64,000 nucleotides of DNA, taken from the NCBI RefSeq assembly GCF_039537005.1, contig NZ_BAAAZR010000009.1:124001-188000 (forward strand), written 5' to 3'. The notes beneath the pieces were generated by a model. The model worked only from the letters and a program-made list of their open reading frames with translations, had not been told where the DNA came from and ran no database searches. Within the stretch, counting starts at the first letter, position 1, and each line of letters opens with the position of its first letter. Source of the DNA: Sphaerisporangium flaviroseum (GTDB lineage Bacteria > Actinomycetota > Actinomycetes > Streptosporangiales > Streptosporangiaceae). Both the position numbers and the translations under genes were made by a program. Positions 27,413 through 35,350 of the stretch are shown in pieces.

Positions 27413-30022
27413 ATGACCATGCCGCGCAAGCCCCCTCGCCGGATACGGCGGGGCCTGGACCTGGCGGGCGGCCTGCTCCTCGCGGTCGCCGTGCTCGTCC
27501 CGTCCTTCGTGGGCGTGGCGGGCCTGCCCGCGCTGGGAGACGCCGTCAACCCCGGCAGCGGGGTGTGGCGGCTCGCCGCCGACGCCGGCCGGGCCGAGTC
27601 CGAGGACATCGCCCTTTCCGGGCTGGCGAAGCCGGTCACCGTGTCGTTCGAGGACAGCGGCCTGCCCCACGTCCGCGCCGAGAACGACGAGGACCTGTTC
27701 CGTGCCATCGGCTACGTGCACGCGCGCTTCCGCCTGTCCCAGATGGACCTGACCCGGCGGCAGGGACGCGGCGAGCTGTCCGAGGTGATCGGGCCGCAGG
27801 CACTGGAATCCGATCGGTTCGAGCGCGACCTCGGCCTGCGGCGCGCCGCGGAGCGCGACTGGGCGGCGCTGCCGGCCGGTGACCCGGTACGGGCCATGCT
27901 GCTCGCCTACAGCGCGGGAGCCAACGACGCCATCGGCGGGCTCACCCGGAGCGGCCGGCTGCCGACCCTGTTCAAGGTGCTCGGGTACGAGCCGGCCGAA
28001 TGGACCCCGGTGGACAGCCTCGTGGTCCAGCGACTCGTCGGGCAGAAGATCAGCTTCGACGACCAGGCGGTGAGGTTCTCCTACGCCCGGGAGGCGCTCG
28101 GGCAGAAGATCTTCGACGAGTGGTTCCCCGCCGTTCCCGCCAACAAGCAGCAGCCCTACGACAAGGGCCCGTTCAAGAAGCTGCCCCTCGCGCCCCTGCC
28201 CATCAGCGCGTTCCCCGACGATCTCGCCGCGACCCCGAAGCCGGTCGCCGCGGGCGAGTCCAAGCCCGTGCCCGTGCGCGCCGCCGGCCTGGCCAAGAGC
28301 ATGGAGCCACTGCGCGAGAGGCTCGGGAACCTGCCGGAGGGCGCGGTCCACGCGATGGGCAACAGCAACGCCTGGGTCGTCGCGGGCAGCAGGACCGAGT
28401 CGGGCGCGCCGATCCTGTCCGCCGACCCGCACCTGCCTCACAGTCTGCCCTCCGTCTGGTACCAGATCGAGGGAACCAGCCCCGGCTACCACTTCTCCGG
28501 CGCCACCACCCCGGGGCTCCCGCTTCCCCTGCTGGGGAAGACCGACCACTTCAGCTGGGGACTCACCGCGTCCCAGCGCCCGACGACGCTGTACTACCTG
28601 GAGAAGACCGACCCCGCCCGGCCCGGCCAGTACTACTGGAAGGGCGGCTGGCGCCGGGAGACCACGCTGGCCGAACCGATCAAGGTCCGGGGGCAGGCGG
28701 CGGTCGACCACAAGGTCCGGCTCACGGCGCACGGCCCGATACTGCAGGTCGAGGGGCGGCCCATCTCGGTGTGGTGGGCCGGAACGCTGCCGAGCGAGAA
28801 CCTGCGCGGCGTCATGAACCTGTTGCGGGCGAAGGGCCTCGACGGGTTCCGTGACTCCCTGCGCGGCTGGGCCACCCCCGCGCTGAACTTCGCCTACGCG
28901 GACGCCAAGGGGAACATCGCGATGCTCAACGTGGGCGTCGCGCCCCAGGTGACCGGGCACGACCCGGCGCTGCCGCTGCCGGGCGACGGCTCGGCGGACA
29001 TCGCGGGCTCGATCGCGTTCGACGCGCTGCCCTCGTCGGTCAATCCGCCCGAAGGCTACATCGTGTCCGCCAACCAGCGAGAGACCACCGGCGACTATCC
29101 CTACCAGTACTCCACCTCCTACAACTACGTGGAACGCGGGTGGCGGGACGGCGAGATCGTGTTGCGGCTCGCGCAGGACGCCAAGCTGAGCCTGACGGAG
29201 TCCGCCCAGCTCCAGACCGACTGGCACGACAACCACGCCCGCCAGCTCGTCCCGCTGCTGCTGGACGCGCTGAAGGGCGTCCAGCTCACCCCGGTGGAGC
29301 GGCGCGTCGCCGACCTGCTGGCCCGCTGGGACTACAACGCGACCCCCGACGCGCCGCAGCCGGCGTTCTTCGACTCGTTCAAGAACCGGCTCTCCTGGGT
29401 GACCTTCCAGCCCTGGTGGACCCACCACCGCCTGGCGCAGGACCCGGACCAGGCGCTGCTGCCGAGGAACCCCGACGCCGGAGCCTGGGCCAACGAGACG
29501 CTGCGCGGAACCGTGACGTCATGGGTCCAGAAGGACCGGGACAACCCCTTCTTCTCGCTGCCCGACGGCACCAAGCGCAACGCCACGGACGTGCTGCGCG
29601 AGGCCTTCCGCCAGAGCGTGAAGCGCACCGTCGGCAAGTACGGAGAGGACTTCGCCAAGTGGAGGTACGGCACCTACCAGTCGGTGCTGTTCCCCTCCCT
29701 GGCCGGCCTGTCCGCGCTCGACATCGGTCCCTATCCGTGGGGCGGCAACCCGCGCACCATCAACGCCTCGGTGGGCACCCGGGACGACGCGAAGGGCAAC
29801 CCCCTCAGCAACCTCGCCACCGCCGGCGCGACCATGCGTTTCTCCATCGACTGGGGGACCGGCAAGGCCGAGACGGTGATAGCGGGAGGCCAGAGCGAGA
29901 ACCCGATGTCGCCGTGGTACGGCAACGGGATCTCGCTGTGGATGAAGGGCCGATCGTGGCCGGTCGTCGAAGGGGCGGCCGCCGAGAAGATCTCCACCGT
30001 GAAATGGAAGGCGACGCCGTGA
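27413..30022 (+). CDS. Penicillin acylase-family Ntn hydrolase (predicted acyl-peptide deacylase)
   Basis: This 869-residue protein starts at ATG 27413 behind GGAAGGA. An Arg-rich N-terminus followed by a hydrophobic segment (about 18-40) predicts export or membrane anchoring. It has the layout of self-cleaving penicillin/acyl-homoserine-lactone acylases: an alpha part (VSFEDSGLPHVRAENDEDLF, RLSQMDLTRRQGRGELSE), a linker, then the nucleophile region GNSNAWVVAGSRT with Ser318 as the expected N-terminal nucleophile of the beta subunit, followed by PILSADPHL. Family members hydrolyse amides of fatty or aromatic acids. In pyoverdine (PvdQ) and some tetrahydroisoquinoline antibiotics a relative removes the lipid put on by the loading module. 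Placed in an operon with a FAAL, the same role is likely here: maturing an acylated precursor outside the cytoplasm. It overlaps the next gene by GTGA. Confidence 0.85.
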   Translation: MTMPRKPPRRIRRGLDLAGGLLLAVAVLVPSFVGVAGLPALGDAVNPGSGVWRLAADAGRAESEDIALSGLAKPVTVSFEDSGLPHVRAENDEDLFRAIGYVHARFRLSQMDLTRRQGRGELSEVIGPQALESDRFERDLGLRRAAERDWAALPAGDPVRAMLLAYSAGANDAIGGLTRSGRLPTLFKVLGYEPAEWTPVDSLVVQRLVGQKISFDDQAVRFSYAREALGQKIFDEWFPAVPANKQQPYDKGPFKKLPLAPLPISAFPDDLAATPKPVAAGESKPVPVRAAGLAKSMEPLRERLGNLPEGAVHAMGNSNAWVVAGSRTESGAPILSADPHLPHSLPSVWYQIEGTSPGYHFSGATTPGLPLPLLGKTDHFSWGLTASQRPTTLYYLEKTDPARPGQYYWKGGWRRETTLAEPIKVRGQAAVDHKVRLTAHGPILQVEGRPISVWWAGTLPSENLRGVMNLLRAKGLDGFRDSLRGWATPALNFAYADAKGNIAMLNVGVAPQVTGHDPALPLPGDGSADIAGSIAFDALPSSVNPPEGYIVSANQRETTGDYPYQYSTSYNYVERGWRDGEIVLRLAQDAKLSLTESAQLQTDWHDNHARQLVPLLLDALKGVQLTPVERRVADLLARWDYNATPDAPQPAFFDSFKNRLSWVTFQPWWTHHRLAQDPDQALLPRNPDAGAWANETLRGTVTSWVQKDRDNPFFSLPDGTKRNATDVLREAFRQSVKRTVGKYGEDFAKWRYGTYQSVLFPSLAGLSALDIGPYPWGGNPRTINASVGTRDDAKGNPLSNLATAGATMRFSIDWGTGKAETVIAGGQSENPMSPWYGNGISLWMKGRSWPVVEGAAAEKISTVKWKATP

Positions 30023-30438
30023 ACCGCTGGCCGATCCTCGTGGCGACCCTCGCGGTCGACCTCATCGCGCTGTCACTGGGCTGGTGGTGGGTGATCCCCC
30101 TCACCGGCCTCGCGGTGGCCGCCGCCGTACCGGGAAGGGCCGCCTTCACGGCCATGCTCGCCGGCACGCTCATGGCGGGGGCCGCCTCGCTGGTCTGGCA
30201 GGGCGGGGCCCGCACGCTCGACGTCGCCGACCTCACCGGGGCGATCGCGCTCAACACCCGGGGCCTCGGCTGGGCCGTCGTCGCCGCCACGCTCGTCTAC
30301 ATCGTGCTCCTGGCGGTGGCGGGCGCGTGGCTCGGCGCGGCCGTCAGGCGCGCCGGCGCCGGCATCCGTGCAACAGGCGTGGCCGATGTGGAGCCCGTGA
30401 CCGAACCCCTCGAAGAAAGGAAGGACCAACATGTCTGA
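30019..30438 (+). CDS. Small four-helix membrane protein
   Basis: This 139-residue protein begins at GTG 30019, overlapping the acylase stop. It is mostly hydrophobic, with about four membrane segments (near 5-30, 34-55, 80-105 and 85-115 in crude terms) and a charged C-terminal tail EERKDQHV. I recognise no family. Coupling to the exported acylase and position before MbtH and the exporter suggest a role in membrane-linked maturation or export. This is inference from context only. Its stop overlaps the MbtH start by 8 bp. Confidence 0.7.
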   Translation: MNRWPILVATLAVDLIALSLGWWWVIPLTGLAVAAAVPGRAAFTAMLAGTLMAGAASLVWQGGARTLDVADLTGAIALNTRGLGWAVVAATLVYIVLLAVAGAWLGAAVRRAGAGIRATGVADVEPVTEPLEERKDQHV

Positions 30439-30643
30439 GAGCACCATGACCCAGCAGTTCACCGTCGTGATCAACCACGAGGAGCAGTACTCGATCTGGC
30501 CGGCCGACCAGGCGCGTCCCGACGGCTGGACCGAGGTCGGCGTCGTCGGCGACAAGCAGACGTGCCTTGACCACATCGAGCGCACGTGGACCGACATGCG
30601 CCCGCTCAGCCTGCGCCGGCACATGGACGGTGAGACGTCGTGA
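30431..30643 (+). CDS. MbtH-like protein
   Basis: This 70-residue protein carries the full MbtH signature: NHEEQYSIWP, then PDGWTEVG, a central Leu, and WTDMRPLSLRRHM. MbtH proteins bind the adenylation domains of NRPS enzymes and are needed for their folding or activity. One copy probably serves all active A domains of this cluster. The AAGGA site at 30417-30422 precedes ATG 30431. Confidence 0.97.
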   Translation: MSESTMTQQFTVVINHEEQYSIWPADQARPDGWTEVGVVGDKQTCLDHIERTWTDMRPLSLRRHMDGETS

Positions 30644-30906
30644 TCAGGTACTGCCGGGCGTACGAGACGGGCCGGCTGCTGGCCTCGCCGCGCTTCGCCC
30701 AGGCGGTGGCGTCCGCCGTCCCGCCCGAGGGCGCGGAGGCGTACGAGATCGTCTACCTCTGGGACGACCACTCGGTGACCGCCGAGCCGTTCCCCGGCGG
30801 CGAGCCGCTGCTCGCCGATGGGGGAGAGGGCTGGCACGAGTTCTGCTCGGACGTCCTGGGGTTCAGGCCGGCGCAGGCGGGGCTCCCCGAGCCCGTCACG
30901 GGCTGA
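30640..30906 (+). CDS. Unknown 88-residue protein in NRPS operon
   Basis: A soluble, acidic protein starts at GTG 30640, overlapping the MbtH stop (GTGA). I recognise no domain. Visible features are an N-terminal Cys/Tyr-containing segment MIRYCRAYETGRLL, an aromatic core YEIVYLWDDHSVTAEPFPGG, and WHEFCSDVLGF with a second Cys. Size and position immediately after MbtH suggest an accessory factor for the assembly line or for export, but the function is unknown. Confidence 0.65.
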   Translation: MIRYCRAYETGRLLASPRFAQAVASAVPPEGAEAYEIVYLWDDHSVTAEPFPGGEPLLADGGEGWHEFCSDVLGFRPAQAGLPEPVTG

Positions 30907-30915
30907 GGGCGTGCC

Positions 30916-32196
30916 GTGAGCGAACCGGCCCAGCAGGTCGCCGACGCACCTCGTCCACCCCTGCCGGCGCGGGGTCTGCTGGCCCCGCTCCGGCACCGGG
31001 ACTTCAGATGGCTGGTCTCCGGCCAGATGCTCTCGACCTTCGGCGACATGGCGTTCCTCGTGGCGCTGCCCTTCATCGTGCTGCGCGACGGGGACGCGGG
31101 CGACCTCGCGCTGATCCTGACGATGCTCGGGGTGGGCCGCGTCGTGGGCTCGCCCATCGGCGGCATGCTGTCGGACCGGTGGAGCCCCCGATCGGTCATG
31201 CTGGTGTCCGACCTGGCCCGGGCGGCGGTGCTGGCCGGGCTGATCGCGCTGATCGGCTCGGGCGGTCAGGGGCTCCTGTGGCTCGGCATCGGGGTGGCCG
31301 TCCTCGGCGCGCTGGAGGGCCTGTTCCTGCCGGCCTACTGGGCGGTCATGCCCGCCCTGCTGCCGGAGGAGGAACTCGCCTCGGGCAACGCGGTCAGCGA
31401 GGCGGTGATCGTCGTCGCGGTGGTGGCCGGCCCCCTCGTGGGCGGGATCGCGATGGCCTCGACGGCACCGGCGGCGGTCCTCGCGGTGAACGCGCTGACG
31501 TTCCTCATCTCGGCGGGAACGCTGCTGAAGATGAGCGGCCGGCGCGAGCGGGCCCTCGGCGCGCCCGGCACCACGGAGCCGGAACCGCGGGGCGGCGGTC
31601 AGGACGACGCCCGCTCGGGGTTCTGGTCGTTCGCGCGCGGGTCCAGGCTGTTCCAGGCCATCTTGATGATGGCGGGCGCCCTGCAGCTGACGTCGGCCGG
31701 CCTGGTGAGCGTGGCCCTGCCGGTCTTCGTCGACCAGGAGTTCTCCGACGGCCGGCAGGTGTTCGGGCTGCTGCTCAGCGCCCACGGGGCCGGGCTGCTG
31801 GCCGGCACGCTGGCCGCGGGGCCGGCCTGGAAGGTGTCACGGCCCGGCTACCTCGCGGTCGGCCTGGTCGTCCTCGACGGACTGGCGCTGCTGGCCCTCA
31901 CCCGCCTGCCCGGCCTGGCCGCCCTGATGATCTCGACGGCCGTGCTCGGCCTGGTCGCCGGCGCGCTGAGCATCATCGCGCTGACCCTTCTGCAACGGAT
32001 CGCCCCGCCCGCGGTACGCGGACGGGTGATGGCGGCGTTCACCTCCGTCACGATCGCGGCCTTCCCGATCTCGGCGGCCGTCATCGGGCTGATCGTGACG
32101 GGCCTGGGGGTGGAGGCGGCGTTCGTGGCCGGTGGGCTCGGCGTGCTCGTGGTCTCGGTCATCGGGATCACCCAGCGCGCGGTGCGAGAGGCATGA
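30916..32196 (+). CDS. MFS exporter, EntS-like
   Basis: This 426-residue protein has about twelve hydrophobic membrane segments and starts at GTG 30916. The N-terminal LRHRDFRWLVSGQMLSTFGD and the loop GRVVGSPIGGMLSDRWSPR (loop 2-3 motif of the major facilitator superfamily) match the drug:H+ antiporter-3 group that includes enterobactin exporter EntS. In context it most likely exports the peptide, or its acylated precursor, made by the neighbouring NRPS genes. It is preceded by the 88-residue unknown gene and followed 9 bp later by the acyltransferase. Confidence 0.88.
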   Translation: MSEPAQQVADAPRPPLPARGLLAPLRHRDFRWLVSGQMLSTFGDMAFLVALPFIVLRDGDAGDLALILTMLGVGRVVGSPIGGMLSDRWSPRSVMLVSDLARAAVLAGLIALIGSGGQGLLWLGIGVAVLGALEGLFLPAYWAVMPALLPEEELASGNAVSEAVIVVAVVAGPLVGGIAMASTAPAAVLAVNALTFLISAGTLLKMSGRRERALGAPGTTEPEPRGGGQDDARSGFWSFARGSRLFQAILMMAGALQLTSAGLVSVALPVFVDQEFSDGRQVFGLLLSAHGAGLLAGTLAAGPAWKVSRPGYLAVGLVVLDGLALLALTRLPGLAALMISTAVLGLVAGALSIIALTLLQRIAPPAVRGRVMAAFTSVTIAAFPISAAVIGLIVTGLGVEAAFVAGGLGVLVVSVIGITQRAVREA

Positions 32197-32205
32197 GGAG
32201 GACAG

Positions 32206-32757
32206 ATGAAGCAGTCGCCGGTAGGGCCGCCCCCGCTGCCCGCGCTCCGGGCGCCGTGGCGGATCCGGGCGGTGTCGCCGACGGGCGATGACGTGGCCAT
32301 GGTGTGGCGCTGGATGAACGAGCCCCACGTGGCCACGGCCTGGGACCAGGCGTGGAGCCTGGAGAAATGGGAGGCCGAGCTGGCCGGCCAGCTGGCGAGC
32401 GACCACTCGCTGCCGTGCGTGGTCTACCACGAGGACAGGGCCGTGGCCTATGTCGAGATCTACCGTGTCCTGCGCGACCGCCTGGCCTCCCGGTACGCGT
32501 CGATGCCTTACGACCTCGGTGTCCATGTGGCCATCGGCGACGTCGCCGACACCGGCCACGGGCTCGGAAGCCGGCTACTGAAAGCGGTCGCCGACGGCCT
32601 GCTGGCCGCCGACCCGGCGTGCGAGCGGGTGGTGGCCGAGCCCAACGTGACCAACACGCCCTCCCTGCGAGCGTTCGGAAACGCGGGTTTCCACCGGGAG
32701 GGCGAGGTCGAATTCCCGCACAAGACGGCGGCGCTGATGATCAGGCCGCGGTCGTAG
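32206..32757 (+). CDS. IucB/MbtK-type N-acyltransferase (GNAT) for hydroxamate formation
   Basis: This 183-residue GNAT protein is preceded by a strong GAGGAGG site eight bases before ATG 32206. It has the features of siderophore acyltransferases of the aerobactin IucB/mycobactin MbtK type: RWMNEPHVATAWDQAW, PCVVYHEDRAVAYVEIYR, DLGVHVAIGD, GHGLGSRLL, RVVAEPNVTN and PHKTAALM. These enzymes transfer an acetyl or longer acyl group to the side-chain amine or hydroxylamine of Lys or Orn. Together with the following monooxygenase it would build an N-acyl-N-hydroxy amino acid, a bidentate iron ligand or a reactive hydroxamate. The acyl donor cannot be read from sequence. Confidence 0.88.
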   Translation: MKQSPVGPPPLPALRAPWRIRAVSPTGDDVAMVWRWMNEPHVATAWDQAWSLEKWEAELAGQLASDHSLPCVVYHEDRAVAYVEIYRVLRDRLASRYASMPYDLGVHVAIGDVADTGHGLGSRLLKAVADGLLAADPACERVVAEPNVTNTPSLRAFGNAGFHREGEVEFPHKTAALMIRPRS

Positions 32758-32831
32758 CCGCCACCACGGGTCGCCGGCCTCCGGATGGACCCAGGGTGGC
32801 GCACCTCGACTGAGAACTGGAGTGAGAACGG

Positions 32832-34313
32832 GTGAACGTGTCCGACCTGACGTCAAGTGAACCGTCCAGGATGTGCGAGGTCGCCGGGATAGGGTTCGGA
32901 CCGTCGAACCTGGGACTGGCGGTCGCGCTGGCTGAGCACAACGATGACGCCCCCACGGGCGACCGGATCGCCGCGATCTTCTTCGAGAAGCAGAAGCGGT
33001 TCGGATGGCACCGCGACATGCTCATCGACGGGGCGACCGTCCAGGTGTCCTTCCTCAAGGACCTGGTCACGATGCGCAAGCCGTCCAGCGAGTTCAGCTT
33101 CCTGTCCTACCTGCACGCCAAGGGAAGGCTCGTCGACTTCATCAACCACAAGAGCCTGTTCCCCTCGCGGGTCGAGTTCAACGACTACCTGGAGTGGGTC
33201 GCCGGCCACTTCCCCCACCTGGTCGACTACGACTCCGAGGTGGTCGACGTCCGTCCCGTGCCCACCGGCGGGAGGATCCGCTCACTAGAGGTGTCCGTGC
33301 GAACGGGAGGACCTCACGGCGAGCTGCGCGTGCGGCGCGCGCGCAGCGTCGTGGTGGCCACGGGCCTCCAGCCGGTGCTCCCGCCCGGGGTGACCGCCTC
33401 GGAGCGGATCTGGCACAGCGACGAGCTGCTGTCGCGGATCCAGGCCATGCCCGGAGGCCGGCCACGGCGCGTCGTCGTCATCGGCGCGGGACAGAGCGCG
33501 GCCGAGGCCGTGGAGTACGTGCACCGCGTCTTCACGCACACGGAGGTGTGCTCGGTGTTCGCCCGTTACGGCTACAGCCCGGCCGACGACAGCGCGTTCG
33601 CCAACCGCGTCTTCGACCCCGAGGCCGTGGACACCTACTACGGAGCCCGGGAGGAGGTCAAACGCACGCTGTTCGGCTACCACCGCAACACCAACTACTC
33701 GGTGGTGGACGTGGAGCTCATCGACGAGCTCTACCGGCGTTCCTACCAGGAGAAGGTCAACGGCCACCACCGGCTCCGCATGCTCAACCTCTCCCGGGTC
33801 GTGGAGGCCCGTGAGACGGCGTCGGGGGTGCGCGTGGCCGTGGAGTCGCTGCCGACGGGGGAGATCGACGTCCTCGACGCGGACGTGGTCATCTACGCCA
33901 CCGGCTACCGGGAGGCGGACGTCTTCGGCCTGCTCGGCGAGATGGGGGAGTACTGCCTGCGAGACGACCAGGGCAGGCCCCGGGTCACCCGCGACTACCG
34001 GGTCGAGACCGTCGACGGCGTCGACTGCGGCATCTACCTCCAGGGCCCGACCGAGCACACCCACGGCATCAGCTCGGGGCTGCTGTCCACCATCGCCGTA
34101 CGCTCCGCGGAGATCACCCGGTCGATCGCCGCCCGCGCGTCGGCGGCCGGTCGCGCGCCGGTCGCCGATCGCCTGCCGAGCGCGAAGGCGGGCCGCAACG
34201 GTGAGCGCCTGATCCCCGGACACGCCGCGGCGGCCCGCCATCCTCCCGGGGAGCTGGCCTCGTCCGAGGTCAGGGCGGGCCTGCGGCAGTGGCTCACCGA
34301 GGAGGGCTCGTGA
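32832..34313 (+). CDS. L-ornithine/L-lysine N-monooxygenase
   Basis: This 493-residue flavoprotein uses GTG 32832 (MNVSDLTSSEPSRM); the GGAG site is shared in sequence with that of the gene at 5262. It shows the FAD motif GIGFGPSNLGLAVAL, the family segment VSFLKDLVTMRKPSSEFSF, an NADPH motif VVIGAGQSAAEAVEY, NTNYSVVDVELIDELYRR and the ATGY motif VVIYATGYREAD. This is the PvdA/IucD/MbtG family, which hydroxylates the side-chain amine of ornithine (N5) or lysine (N6) with NADPH and O2. Which amino acid is used is not decided by what I can see. The C-terminus (about 440-493) is a variable tail. The stop overlaps the next start by GTGA. Confidence 0.92.
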   Translation: MNVSDLTSSEPSRMCEVAGIGFGPSNLGLAVALAEHNDDAPTGDRIAAIFFEKQKRFGWHRDMLIDGATVQVSFLKDLVTMRKPSSEFSFLSYLHAKGRLVDFINHKSLFPSRVEFNDYLEWVAGHFPHLVDYDSEVVDVRPVPTGGRIRSLEVSVRTGGPHGELRVRRARSVVVATGLQPVLPPGVTASERIWHSDELLSRIQAMPGGRPRRVVVIGAGQSAAEAVEYVHRVFTHTEVCSVFARYGYSPADDSAFANRVFDPEAVDTYYGAREEVKRTLFGYHRNTNYSVVDVELIDELYRRSYQEKVNGHHRLRMLNLSRVVEARETASGVRVAVESLPTGEIDVLDADVVIYATGYREADVFGLLGEMGEYCLRDDQGRPRVTRDYRVETVDGVDCGIYLQGPTEHTHGISSGLLSTIAVRSAEITRSIAARASAAGRAPVADRLPSAKAGRNGERLIPGHAAAARHPPGELASSEVRAGLRQWLTEEGS

Positions 34314-35350
34314 CGTTCGGGATCGTCGCCACGGGCCACGCGCTCGGCGAGCCGACACCGGTCATGGCGGCCGCCCCCGGCTACGTCGAGGACCTCCGCA
34401 CCGTCCGCGGCTGGGGCTACCGCACCTTCCACCGCGCCGAGACCGGCGTCGGCCTCACCGACCTGGCGGTACGGGCGGGGCAGGACGTGCTGGCCCGCAC
34501 CGGCACGCCGGCCGCGGAAGTGGACCTCATCGTGCTGGCGATGTCCGACATCGCCGAGTACCTCTACTGGGATGCGGCCGCGTCGGTGCAGGCCAGGCTG
34601 GAGGCGCACCGGGCCGAGGCGGTGCTCGTCAACCAGGCCTGCGGCGGCGGGGTCACCGCCTTCGACACGGTCGCGGGCAGGTTCGCCACCCACGACGACT
34701 ACGACACGGCGTTGATCATCGGAGCGAACCGGGTCTGCGAGGAGTACTCCAACCGCATGTCCGCCAACACGTGCGTCAACGGCGACGGGGCCGCCGCCGC
34801 GCTCGTCCGCCGTGGCGCCGGCGGGTGCCGGTGGCTGACCACCGAGACGATCACCGACGGCCGGTACGCCGGCTTCTACCGGCTCGACATCGGGGGCGCC
34901 GCCAGCCCGTTCACCCAGGCGCTCGCCGGGCCGGTCCGGGTCTCCGATCCGTTCGACCGGCTGGAGGAGTTCTTCGAGGGGGACGTCGCGGCGATGTTCG
35001 ACTTCGCCCGGATGGCGCTCCGGCGCAACCGGGAAGTGCTGGAACGGGCCTGCAAGCGCGCGGGGGTGACGCCCGAATCCGTCACCAGGGTCATCCATCT
35101 CAACGACAACCTCAAGGCGCTCACCGACCTGGCCGGGGAGCTGGGCGTGCCGATCGGGCGGACCAACGCCGAACTGGCCCTCGACCACGGCCATCTCGGC
35201 TGCGCCGACCAGATATTCGGGCTCGACCGGCTCCTGGCGTCCGGCGAGCTGGTCCCCGGCGACCTGGTCGCGCTGACGAGCATGAGCAGCGGCATGCACT
35301 GGTCCTGCACCCTGCTCCGCGTCCAGCCCACTGCCGAGGAGCTCCGATGA
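34310..35350 (+). CDS. KAS III-like protein, probable CerJ-type acyltransferase
   Basis: This 346-residue thiolase-fold protein begins at GTG 34310, coupled to the monooxygenase. Cys111 in VNQACGGGVTAFD is the acyl-accepting nucleophile and His263 in VIHLNDN fits the catalytic His. The FabH Asn motif HGNTSAAS is replaced by HGHLGCAD, so the Asn is His and an Asp (Asp300) follows five residues later. From memory, the ester-forming enzyme CerJ uses a Cys-His-Asp triad with a similar offset. I therefore infer acyl transfer from a carrier to O or N rather than Claisen condensation. The genes directly downstream are FkbH and an ACP, so its donor may be glyceryl-ACP. The same three-gene set is known from tetronate pathways, where the KAS III member does form a C-C bond; that alternative remains. 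Confidence 0.8.
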   Translation: MTFGIVATGHALGEPTPVMAAAPGYVEDLRTVRGWGYRTFHRAETGVGLTDLAVRAGQDVLARTGTPAAEVDLIVLAMSDIAEYLYWDAAASVQARLEAHRAEAVLVNQACGGGVTAFDTVAGRFATHDDYDTALIIGANRVCEEYSNRMSANTCVNGDGAAAALVRRGAGGCRWLTTETITDGRYAGFYRLDIGGAASPFTQALAGPVRVSDPFDRLEEFFEGDVAAMFDFARMALRRNREVLERACKRAGVTPESVTRVIHLNDNLKALTDLAGELGVPIGRTNAELALDHGHLGCADQIFGLDRLLASGELVPGDLVALTSMSSGMHWSCTLLRVQPTAEELR

